A stretch of DNA of 8,550 nucleotides from an uncultured Pseudomonadota bacterium (GTDB lineage: Bacteria > SAR324 > NAC60-12), in NCBI GenBank assembly GCA_913056375.1, contig CAJXNF010000098.1, positions 1 to 8,550 on the forward strand, given 5' to 3'. Below are positions 1 through 6,487 of this stretch, in pieces. Under the pieces are notes generated by a model. It did no database searches. It was not told where the DNA came from and worked only from the letters and a program-made list of their open reading frames with translations. Both the position numbers and the translations under genes were made by a program. Numbering within the stretch: the stretch's first letter is position 1; every line of letters begins with the position of its first letter.

Positions 1-796
1 ACGGGACATAAGGTAGTCGAAAAACCGGCTTGGTAGCGCCAGTCATTGCCAGAGCAGTGTTGACTCCAATTGGATTAGGATGAACAAACAGCCAGTTCAT
101 CAAGGGTTCCAATCGGTCAGCTAGGGTTGAGTCTGGCTCATCCATCAAGCGGCGCATCAAGCCAGGCACTACGTTGGCAGTGACAGAAATCACACCATGT
201 CCACCACAACGGTGTCGGGCTTCCCATGCCTGATCATCATTCCCTGACCAGCAAGCGATTCCTTCTTTTTCATAGGCTGCAATTCGATCATTCCCTGCGC
301 ATTCCTTAACACCCAACAGGTTTGAATGTTTAGCCAATTCACGAATCAGTTCTGGAGGCAGGTCTTGTCCAGTGCGAGAGGGTACGTTGTAGATGATGGC
401 GGGGCCCAACTCCAACACCCGCTGAAAGTGCTCTTTCAGCCCTGTTGGGGAGGTCTTGCCGTAATAGGGATTGATCTGCAGTGAAGCGTGCATCCCTGAA
501 GCGAAGCCGTATTCGGTGGCCTTGAGTGCTTCCCGCGTGTTGTTGCTTCCGGTATTGCCAATCACCTTCAGCCGATCTCCGAAATGATGAACGGTGTGAG
601 CAATCAACATCAGGTGTTCTTCCCAATGCATCAAGTGGCCTTCTCCCGTAGTACCGCCAACTATGATTCCCTCAACACCGTGTTTGATCTGCTCCTGCAG
701 TAGAAAATCATAGGTTGCTAGGTCAATTGATCCATCAGAACAGTAAGGCGTCTTGATTGCGGTCATCAGGCTGGCTGCCAGCAAGTCGGCTTTCAT
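1..796 (-). CDS. dapA: 4-hydroxy-tetrahydrodipicolinate synthase, plant-like type (partial; C-terminus beyond left edge)
   Basis: This enzyme condenses pyruvate with L-aspartate semialdehyde in the first committed step of the diaminopimelate/lysine pathway; it is a cytosolic Schiff-base TIM barrel. The 265 visible residues read without a stop from an ATG at 796-794. Visible family features are the GGTTGEG loop (residues 47-53, with the Thr pair), YNVPSRTG with the catalytic Tyr136 and substrate-binding Arg141, and GVKECAGN with the Schiff-base Lys164. About 30-35 residues are probably missing at the C-terminus. The segments KTPY (15-18), LMHWEEHLMLI (55-65), IGNTGSNNTREA (79-90), NPYYGKTS (109-116), WSGNDDQ (183-189) and NPIGVNTALA (241-250) resemble the plant chloroplast enzyme far more than E. 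coli DapA, judged from memory of the families. No clear Shine-Dalgarno sequence precedes the start. The gene lies 21 bases after the exported-protein gene and is probably cotranscribed with it. Confidence 0.93.
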   Translation of the reverse strand, partial: MKADLLAASLMTAIKTPYCSDGSIDLATYDFLLQEQIKHGVEGIIVGGTTGEGHLMHWEEHLMLIAHTVHHFGDRLKVIGNTGSNNTREALKATEYGFASGMHASLQINPYYGKTSPTGLKEHFQRVLELGPAIIYNVPSRTGQDLPPELIRELAKHSNLLGVKECAGNDRIAAYEKEGIACWSGNDDQAWEARHRCGGHGVISVTANVVPGLMRRLMDEPDSTLADRLEPLMNWLFVHPNPIGVNTALAMTGATKPVFRLPYVP

Positions 797-817
797 GGTT
801 TGTTTTAGGACAGAGTT

Positions 818-1267
818 TTAGGGAGCTTTTTGGAGATTGGATTCGTAGTAGCGAGTGTATAGCCCGGCTTTCTCCGGAAAGCGGATACCGTAGACGTTGC
901 TGCGCAATTCTGGTCGAAAGAAGCTATTTTCAACTAATCCAACCCAGTCATGCGTCAAGTGTTTGGGAAGATTGATCTGTACCCGCTCTCCTTCTTGAAA
1001 GCGAGGATTGATCGGTTTGGGCATTGGACAAACTGGCTCTCCATTGGAGGTATCTCCATAACAGATCCAAGATGCCCGAATGATCACACCAATCCGCTGG
1101 GGACCCCCATTCACCTGAATAAAATCACTCGGGGAAAACGAAGTAATGACGACCCGAGAACGATCATTGATACGATCAAAAATCTCTAGTTCGTAGGCCC
1201 GATACTCCGCATGAGCCGTACCAAAACAGAGCAAACTGAGCAAGAGGAACCCTAGCCACCGCTTCAT
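818..1267 (-). CDS. small exported protein of unknown function
   Basis: I do not recognise a named family for this 149-residue protein. Residues 1-20 form a classic Sec signal peptide: basic MKR, a hydrophobic core rich in Leu, and a THA-type cleavage site before EYRAYEL, so the mature protein should be periplasmic or secreted. The mature part contains a WICYGDTSNGEPVCPMP segment with two cysteines (about residues 68-80) that could form a disulfide, and several aromatic residues near the C-terminus (LYTRYYES). No membrane segment follows the signal. The ATG at 1267 has a strong Shine-Dalgarno GGAGGGAG (minus strand 1282-1275) seven bases upstream. The start overlaps the stop of the pentapeptide-repeat gene by four bases (ATGA), which suggests translational coupling. 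That the product is exported is well supported; its role is unknown. Confidence 0.85.
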   Translation of the reverse strand: MKRWLGFLLLSLLCFGTAHAEYRAYELEIFDRINDRSRVVITSFSPSDFIQVNGGPQRIGVIIRASWICYGDTSNGEPVCPMPKPINPRFQEGERVQINLPKHLTHDWVGLVENSFFRPELRSNVYGIRFPEKAGLYTRYYESNLQKAP

Positions 1268-2088
1268 TGAGTCACTCCCTCCAGATTGGCCCCCTTCATC
1301 AGCGTTCCCTGTGTCTCAGCACCGGTCAGGTTGCTACCCTGCAAATCTGATTGTAGAAAGCTGGCTTTGTTGAGCTTGGCATTCGTAAACACTGCCTCCT
1401 TACCATTCACACCGCAGATCAACGCATCTTCCAGATTGGCTTCGTTGAATTGTGCTTGAAACAGCTTTGCTTTGTAGAAATTGCTACCCTTGAGCATCGC
1501 TCTGTTGGCCGAGACGACTGTTAGATCACAGAAGCTGAATGAGGAATTGGCAATCACTGCCTGCTCCAAAGATGCCGCTGTCATCAAGGAGCCTGTGAAA
1601 TCTGCCTTGGTAGCCATCAGTCCTTCGGCTTCCGCCAATGAGAAGTCACAGAGTAGGAACTTACCCCGCATCAGATAGGCCCCGTTCAGCCGAGCTTGTG
1701 AAAAACTCGCTAACTCAGCATTCACCTCAATCAGAATCACTCGTTCCATCCTGGCGCCGCTGAAGTCGGTACGCACCAGTGAAGAAGAACGGAAACTCGT
1801 CTCACCCAAACTGGAATTCTGAAGATTGGTACCATCCAGATCACAGTTCTCCAGCGCCGCTTCACGCATGCTCGCCCCACGCATATCGCAACCACCGAGG
1901 ATACAAGCCTCAAAACGAACTGCGTCTAGTACCGTGCTCAAGAAAGTGGTGTCGTTGAAGCGGCATCGTCGAAACACACCACCGGCCAGAGACATCCCAT
2001 CCAGCTTTATGCTACTCAGGTTCAGATCACGCAGGGGTTCCCGACGACGGATTCGGCGTTCAATTTCATCTCGGTTGATATCCGCCAT
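1264..2088 (-). CDS. pentapeptide-repeat protein
   Basis: This 274-residue protein is built almost wholly of pentapeptide repeats with the A(D/N)LXX pattern, from about residue 20 to 270. Examples are CDLDGTNLQN (82-91), ADFTGSLMTA (162-171), SNFYKAKLFQ (202-211), ANLEDALICG (217-226) and SNLTGAETQG (252-261). Such repeats fold into a right-handed quadrilateral beta-helix with Leu/Phe stacked at the centre. Members include DNA-gyrase-protecting Qnr/MfpA proteins and many of unknown role, including some linked to type VI secretion; nothing here selects one of these. No signal peptide or membrane segment is visible; the N-terminus (residues 1-20) is highly charged (MADINRDEIERRIRRR) and is probably a short helical cap, so a cytosolic location is likely. 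The ATG is preceded by a GGAGGAG Shine-Dalgarno overlapping the end of the FapA-like gene, whose stop lies three bases upstream; the stop overlaps the next start by four bases. Confidence 0.92.
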   Translation of the reverse strand: MADINRDEIERRIRRREPLRDLNLSSIKLDGMSLAGGVFRRCRFNDTTFLSTVLDAVRFEACILGGCDMRGASMREAALENCDLDGTNLQNSSLGETSFRSSSLVRTDFSGARMERVILIEVNAELASFSQARLNGAYLMRGKFLLCDFSLAEAEGLMATKADFTGSLMTAASLEQAVIANSSFSFCDLTVVSANRAMLKGSNFYKAKLFQAQFNEANLEDALICGVNGKEAVFTNAKLNKASFLQSDLQGSNLTGAETQGTLMKGANLEGVTQ

Positions 2089-2091
2089 GAT

Positions 2092-3711
2092 TCACTCCTC
2101 CGGCAAGTCGATCAAGTACTTCTGGTAAAGCTCCAGAACTGGTTCGTAGGGCCGCGTCTGCACACCGTTCTGAGAAAACTGATAGGCCATCCCTTCTGCG
2201 TCACTAACCAGATTGAATCTTGTTCGGCGTACAAAGATTGATGTTCCAGCGATAGCTTTGCCTGTCAGAATGACTGCACCTCCATCCATTTGCTCACTGA
2301 TATCGCTAATCCGCTTAAAGCCTCTGATCTCCCGCATGTAGCGATGAGTCTTGCTCACTTTCTGGGCTATTTCCTCTCCAAGAGGAGCCAGATCCTTCTC
2401 ATCATTTCCAGTAGGCTTCCCCTTACCCCAACGACGCACGATTGCATCCACTGCTTCGCGTTCTTTACTGAAGTCCGCAACTAGCGATTTGAGTTCATCT
2501 TCACGTTCTCGGATCCGCTTCCGCTCACTCAGTGAAATACCAACTTCCAAGGTTGATTTCTTTGCTCCTTCCTGAGCTCCAACACTTGGAACCAAGACCA
2601 CGTATCCCCCTTCGATCTTGCTTCCAGCAACGTCTCCGTCCTTGTTCAGGATGCGCACACACTCCCCACCACTTACAGTCGAATCGGTGATATTCCCCAG
2701 CACAAACAGGTGCTCTCCAGCTGTGACAGTAGCCTCCATCAACTCGTTAGCACTGAAAGAACCTCCTGCTTGAATCGTCCCTTTCAAGACATTCTGCTGT
2801 ACATGTATGTCACTGGTCGCCCGCACCACCGACTGTCCAATGGAACCGCTGACCTCAATACGGAAGGCTTCCACACGGCAACTGTCTCCAATGTTGCCCT
2901 TGACCTGCAAGACCCCGTCAAATCGAACAACACCTGCATGGATATTGTCGACTGTCTTAAGGTCGTGAACATGGAGGGCACCATTGTGGTAGCAGACCAC
3001 TCCATCCTTATCAGCCACAATTTCGTTACGTGCCGTGCCATAGCGTGCATTCTGTCCAGGCACCAATTGACAGATACGTCCTGGAACGGCACTGATCGCC
3101 CGTCCCTTGACGGAGTATCCATCATCACCATCGGTCGGTGCGTATACGCGTGCTAGGACTTGTCCAGCCTCGACCTTCTGCATCATCGGCACAGTACGCA
3201 GATCAATTCCCGAGAGATCGTCATAACCTGAGCGATCCATGAAAGTCAGTTCTGGGGTTCCGTTTGTACCGTTGCGAGCTCGGCCACCCTGAGCTACACA
3301 GATGAAATCATAGTAGCTCTTCTCATCAATCATCTTCTGCACGGATGCCGGATTGAGGCCTTGCACTACGTCATGCTGCTCCAGAAAATGCTCGACCTCC
3401 TCCATTGTGACAGTTGCATCGTCCGCCGCTGGTGGAATCAAATTTAGAAACGCGCTCTGCTCATCATGACTGATTTCCACCTGCATCAAAAATTTGCCAC
3501 TTGTCAGGTCACTGAGTTCCTCAAAGTTCCCTGTGCTTCGTTCGTAAATTTCCAGTAGGCGTTCCGGCAGATAGGGCACATCCATGACGTGCAACTCACG
3601 CTGGATGTCGTCCAAATTGGCGACTTCAGCCCCAACCAGCTGTGGTGGAACACGCAACAACAACCGGTCATCAACAACTGCTAACTTGTAAAGTTCCTTC
3701 TTTTTTGCCAC
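2092..3711 (-). CDS. FapA / DUF342 family protein
   Basis: This is a 539-residue member of the FapA (formerly DUF342) family, polymerised beta-helix proteins named for a reported flagellar-assembly role in Vibrio but widespread without known function. An acidic N-terminal region (1-130) is followed by the typical segment with GQVLARV, PTDGDDG and VKGRAI (183-206). A glycine-rich repetitive stretch with a beta-helix pattern (about 255-390; GNIGDS, GSIGQS, GNITDS, GDVAGS turns) follows. A charged helix likely to form a coiled coil (about 393-465, SERKRIREREDELKS) and a short beta C-terminus end the protein. The start is GTG at 3711-3709; an in-frame TAA lies three codons upstream and the next Met is residue 43, so GTG is the best choice although its Shine-Dalgarno is weak. 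No signal peptide is present. No flagellar gene is nearby, so the symbol fapA is not assigned. It is followed after three bases by the pentapeptide-repeat gene, another predicted beta-helix protein. Confidence 0.88.
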   Translation of the reverse strand: MAKKKELYKLAVVDDRLLLRVPPQLVGAEVANLDDIQRELHVMDVPYLPERLLEIYERSTGNFEELSDLTSGKFLMQVEISHDEQSAFLNLIPPAADDATVTMEEVEHFLEQHDVVQGLNPASVQKMIDEKSYYDFICVAQGGRARNGTNGTPELTFMDRSGYDDLSGIDLRTVPMMQKVEAGQVLARVYAPTDGDDGYSVKGRAISAVPGRICQLVPGQNARYGTARNEIVADKDGVVCYHNGALHVHDLKTVDNIHAGVVRFDGVLQVKGNIGDSCRVEAFRIEVSGSIGQSVVRATSDIHVQQNVLKGTIQAGGSFSANELMEATVTAGEHLFVLGNITDSTVSGGECVRILNKDGDVAGSKIEGGYVVLVPSVGAQEGAKKSTLEVGISLSERKRIREREDELKSLVADFSKEREAVDAIVRRWGKGKPTGNDEKDLAPLGEEIAQKVSKTHRYMREIRGFKRISDISEQMDGGAVILTGKAIAGTSIFVRRTRFNLVSDAEGMAYQFSQNGVQTRPYEPVLELYQKYLIDLPEE

Positions 3712-3756
3712 GTCAGTTTACAATCAAGATAGAGAAGAGGCGAATTGGGTGATTCA

Positions 3757-4521
3757 CTAACTAGGATTACCAGCAAGATCAAGCAGTTGCTGGCGCTCTT
3801 CCTTGGAGAGAATCCGATGTTCTCCAGGTCGTAGGGTCCCCAGATCAATACCGCCAATCCGAAAGCGCTTAATTTTGAGCACCGGATAGCCTAGTCCGAG
3901 GAACATTTTCTTAATTTGCTGGTTTGTTCCTTCGTGAAGAATCACTTCCAGCCAGGTTTTGTCATTGCGCTGATGAAGAATTTTGCTCTGGACCGGCATG
4001 TGAGAGCGTCCATCAATCACAGGCCCACGACGCAATGGCTCCATCTCCGAAACCTGGATCAGGCCGCGTACTTTCACGAAGTAACTCTTAGCGATCTTGA
4101 AGCGCGGATGCATGATGCGGTGAGCAAATTCACCATCATTTGTCAGCAGCAGCAATCCTTCTGCATCGTAATCTAGACGACCCACTGGAAAAAGGCGCTG
4201 CGACTTGCGCGGGAAGTAATCAACGATCGTTCGTCGACCTTCCGGATCGCTCAGAGATGTGATGCAATTCTTGGGCTTGTAGAGTGCGTACACCTTGCGC
4301 TGTCCGACTTCTGGAAGACGAACCTTCTTCCCGTCAACCACCAAATGGTCCCGACCTGGGACCATTCGTTGACCCAACTCCGTGACTGTCTGACCGTTGA
4401 GACTGACTATGCCCTCAAGAATCATCTTCTCTGCAGCCCGTCTGGAAGCGATACCAGCCTGGGCCATCACTTTCTGAATTCTGACCGCAGCATTCTCAAC
4501 TACTGGAGGAAGACTCGTCAT
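3757..4521 (-). CDS. rluB: rRNA pseudouridine synthase, RsuA/RluB family
   Basis: The enzyme isomerises a specific uridine to pseudouridine in ribosomal RNA; the RluB-like sequence suggests 23S rRNA near the peptidyl-transferase centre, but RsuA-type 16S specificity cannot be excluded. With the start at 4521 the protein has 254 residues. An S4 RNA-binding domain occupies about 13-60 (RIQKVMAQAGIASRRAAE), a YKPK motif is at 81-84, and SDPEGRRTI follows. The catalytic motif GRLDYDAEGLLLLTNDG (114-130) contains the nucleophilic Asp117. The C-terminal segment EGTNQQIKKMF differs from the more usual EGRNRQVRRM. An alternative ATG at 4623 adds 34 Lys/Arg/Pro-rich residues but overlaps rnc by 98 bases. 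I prefer 4521, four bases after the rnc stop, because the S4 domain begins soon after it; neither start has a strong Shine-Dalgarno. Confidence 0.9.
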   Translation of the reverse strand: MTSLPPVVENAAVRIQKVMAQAGIASRRAAEKMILEGIVSLNGQTVTELGQRMVPGRDHLVVDGKKVRLPEVGQRKVYALYKPKNCITSLSDPEGRRTIVDYFPRKSQRLFPVGRLDYDAEGLLLLTNDGEFAHRIMHPRFKIAKSYFVKVRGLIQVSEMEPLRRGPVIDGRSHMPVQSKILHQRNDKTWLEVILHEGTNQQIKKMFLGLGYPVLKIKRFRIGGIDLGTLRPGEHRILSKEERQQLLDLAGNPS

Positions 4522-4525
4522 GTTT

Positions 4526-5257
4526 CTAGCTTGTGGAGGACGCTTGGGCAACGAGGGTTTCGAATGCTTGCTGGGCCGCTCGCTGACCCGCTTGTTTTTT
4601 GCTTTTACCTGTTCCACGACCATATACTTTCTGTTCTACCAAGGCTGCCATCTCGAACTCTTTCTGGTGATCGGGTCCGGTCTGGTGTATCAACTCATAA
4701 GTAACCAGCACACCGAAGTGCTTCTGGACATATTCCTGTAATTCTGACTTAAAATCCCTCACAGCGACATCTTCGACCCGATCCGGCAGCACACTGCTGA
4801 AGAGTTTATGGACGATTCGCGTCACCTCTTGCAGTCCCTGCTTTTCTCGGCTATCCAAATAGATCGCAGCAAAAAGTGCTTCGACGGCGTCTGCCAACAG
4901 AGATGCTTTCTCGCGCCCACCCGTCATTTCTTCACCTTTGCCCATCAGTAGAAACTGACCGAGCTCCAGCGAGTTTGCAATCCGGCGTAACCCACTTTCG
5001 TTCACCAGAGAAGCACGCAATTTCGAAAGACCACCTTCCGACAACTCTGGGAATCGATCCATCAGCAATTCACTGATCAGCAGATCCAGTACTGCATCTC
5101 CCAAAAATTCAAAGCGTTCATTGTTCTGTTGAGGACTCCTGGCGTTGCCATCGTGAACACAAGATTTATGAGTTAGTGCCTGCTTCAGCAGTTCAGGTCT
5201 GCTGAACTGATAGCCGAGTCGATCACAGAGTTCCTGCGTTGGAGCTTGGGGTGGCAT
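4526..5257 (-). CDS. rnc: ribonuclease III
   Basis: RNase III cuts double-stranded RNA, processing the rRNA precursor and many mRNAs; it acts as a cytosolic homodimer. The 243 residues match the usual bacterial length of about 220-250. The N-terminal nuclease domain carries the signature NERFEFLGDAVL (46-57) with metal-binding Glu47, Glu50 and Asp54. The second acidic pair is in LLADAVEALFAAIYLD, Asp123 and Glu126, so all catalytic residues are present. A double-stranded RNA-binding domain covers about 168-237, beginning DFKSELQEY and ending with the basic GKSKKQAGQRAA helix. The ATG at 5257 has a Shine-Dalgarno AGGAG about seven bases upstream. The gene is 86 bases downstream of the lipoprotein gene and four bases before the preferred start of the pseudouridine synthase, so two rRNA-maturation enzymes are coupled. 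In many bacteria rnc is next to era or lepB; neither is here. Confidence 0.97.
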   Translation of the reverse strand: MPPQAPTQELCDRLGYQFSRPELLKQALTHKSCVHDGNARSPQQNNERFEFLGDAVLDLLISELLMDRFPELSEGGLSKLRASLVNESGLRRIANSLELGQFLLMGKGEEMTGGREKASLLADAVEALFAAIYLDSREKQGLQEVTRIVHKLFSSVLPDRVEDVAVRDFKSELQEYVQKHFGVLVTYELIHQTGPDHQKEFEMAALVEQKVYGRGTGKSKKQAGQRAAQQAFETLVAQASSTS

Positions 5258-5343
5258 TCCGATCTCCTGAACGATTCACTTTTGGTGATGGAGGGGGTCC
5301 TGAGGCGGGTCAAGGATACCAAGCTGACACGGCAAGAGTGTAC

Positions 5344-5652
5344 TCAGCGCGGTCGCTGGCACCAAACTCGAACCGTCTGGGGACTATACATCCCGAGCGT
5401 CAGATAGTGAAAGGCTCCATCTGCGGCTGTCTGTTCCACTTCCATCTGGGAGACTCCACCCGGACAGACAGTGCGCAGGGCACGCGCTTCTTCCAGTTCG
5501 GTCGTCGCAAACAAAGTGCTAATCTCGCGTACTACAGCATCGGGCTCAGGAGGTTGCTCGCTGGCTTCCAAGTAGAGATGCGTTTGATAGCAGCCGCTGG
5601 TACCCAGCATCAAGATGACGCTGAAGATTGCGGTCCGTTTTGCATTGACCAT
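5344..5652 (-). CDS. Bor-like small lipoprotein
   Basis: This 102-residue protein has a lipoprotein signal peptide (MVNAKR, hydrophobic core, then LGTSGC with Cys21 as the lipidation site). The mature part resembles lambda Bor / Iss-type outer-membrane lipoproteins: a CPGG motif at 63-66 corresponds to the ICGG of Bor, and TLGMYSPQTVRVWC (85-98) corresponds to TLGIYTPLEARVYC. Cys63 and Cys98 sit where Bor has its two mature-domain cysteines and may form a disulfide. Bor and Iss are associated with serum resistance in E. coli, but chromosomal homologues in environmental bacteria have no established role. The same frame stays open back to 5817, but the ATG at 5652 places the signal peptide at the N-terminus and avoids overlap with tatD, so I chose it; the ATG at 5703 is less likely. 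It appears to be the first gene of the minus-strand block. The family assignment is by remembered motif similarity. Confidence 0.78.
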   Translation of the reverse strand: MVNAKRTAIFSVILMLGTSGCYQTHLYLEASEQPPEPDAVVREISTLFATTELEEARALRTVCPGGVSQMEVEQTAADGAFHYLTLGMYSPQTVRVWCQRPR

Positions 5653-5718
5653 GGGAAGATGATCTTTGTAACGTGAAAAGCCTATTTGACTAAAAATTTC
5701 CATCCTAATGATCTTCCC
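5653..5718. repeat. inverted repeat in the lipoprotein/tatD divergent intergenic region, possible operator
   Basis: The arms GGGAAGATGAT (5653-5663) and ATGATCTTCCC (5708-5718) are complementary at 10 of 11 positions and are separated by 44 bases. The left arm sits directly upstream of the lipoprotein start codon and the right arm begins at the ATG proposed for tatD. The left arm also contains the odd palindrome AAGAT-G-ATCTT (5656-5666). A role as paired repressor sites for the divergent genes is an inference only. Confidence 0.35.
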
Positions 5719-6487
5719 TGTGATGACAAGTTTTATCGATACCCATTGCCACCTGGACAAACTCGCACTTTCTTTACCAGAAGCCCTAACACAGGCTAAG
5801 GCCGCCCAAGTGAACAAATTGTTGACGATCTCAGTAGATTCAGAATCGATCAGCTTTGTGACTGAGACAGCAGCAAATCATGAGGAGGTCTATGGATCTC
5901 TGGGCATCCATCCGCACGATGCCGGTCAATACAATGATACTATAGCAGAGCAAATTCGTGGCCTTGCCAATCGGAAAGAAATTGTTGCTGTTGGAGAAAC
6001 TGGCCTCGATTACCACTACATGTATGCAGAGAAGGAGGTCCAACAAGCTGCTTTTGCCACCCAATTGCGGCTTGCTGAAGAACTGCAGCTTCCGATTGTC
6101 CTTCATAGCCGTGAAGCAGAAGAGGACACCATAGAGCTTCTGCAAAAGTACCCTCCCAGTCGAGGTGGAGTGGCTCACAGTTTCACCAGTTCTGCGAAGA
6201 TGGCTCATCAGTTGGTAGAAATGGGTTGGTTGCTGGGAGTCAATGGCATCGTCACTTTTCGAAATGCCCAAGAGCTGCGAGACACTCTGAAGCAAGTCCC
6301 CTTGAGTCACCTGATCTTAGAAACAGATTCTCCTTTTCTCAGCCCTATTCCCCATCGAGGCAAGCCCAACGATCCTTCTCGTATTCCCATTGTAGCCAGC
6401 TTTCTCGCAGACTGGCTAGAGATCCCCATTGAACAACTAGCAGAACAAACCAATGAAAATGCACAGCGTCTCTTCGCTTTCTCGTAG
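5708..6487 (+). CDS. tatD: TatD-family metal-dependent hydrolase (DNase-like)
   Basis: This is a 259-residue member of the TatD/YcfH/YjjV family of amidohydrolase-fold, divalent-metal enzymes, some of which have 3'-5' exonuclease activity; cytosolic. Metal ligands expected for the family are all visible: DTHCHLD with His13 and His15 near the N-terminus, Glu97 in AVGETGLDYHY, His133 in IVLHSRE, His157 in VAHSF and Asp207 in LETDSP. Length is typical (about 255-265). The start could be ATG 5708 or ATG 5723 (MTSFIDTHCH), which places the first metal motif closer to the N-terminus; neither has a convincing Shine-Dalgarno. The gene runs divergently from the lipoprotein gene and overlaps the cytochrome gene by 35 bases at its 3' end, so the two are probably translated from the same mRNA. 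The exact subfamily (TatD, YcfH or YjjV) is not resolved, and the symbol denotes the family. Confidence 0.93.
   Translation: MIFPVMTSFIDTHCHLDKLALSLPEALTQAKAAQVNKLLTISVDSESISFVTETAANHEEVYGSLGIHPHDAGQYNDTIAEQIRGLANRKEIVAVGETGLDYHYMYAEKEVQQAAFATQLRLAEELQLPIVLHSREAEEDTIELLQKYPPSRGGVAHSFTSSAKMAHQLVEMGWLLGVNGIVTFRNAQELRDTLKQVPLSHLILETDSPFLSPIPHRGKPNDPSRIPIVASFLADWLEIPIEQLAEQTNENAQRLFAFS

Noticed and set aside
339..626. 95-codon open frame on the minus strand
   Set aside because: It lies out of frame inside dapA, whose own frame is open across the region and has all family motifs.
2710..3156. 148-codon plus-strand open frame antisense to the FapA-like gene
   Set aside because: No Shine-Dalgarno or recognisable domain, and the minus-strand protein has clear family motifs over the same bases.
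4345..4704. 119-codon plus-strand open frame across the rnc/pseudouridine synthase junction
   Set aside because: It is antisense to two well-supported genes and its translation has no domain-like features.
5686..5714. TTGACT as a -35 box for tatD
   Set aside because: No acceptable -10 hexamer lies 16-18 bases downstream, and that position would fall inside the gene if it starts at 5708.
5653..5817. 55-codon upstream extension of the Bor-like lipoprotein
   Set aside because: It would bury the signal peptide and lipobox internally and overlap the start of tatD on the opposite strand.
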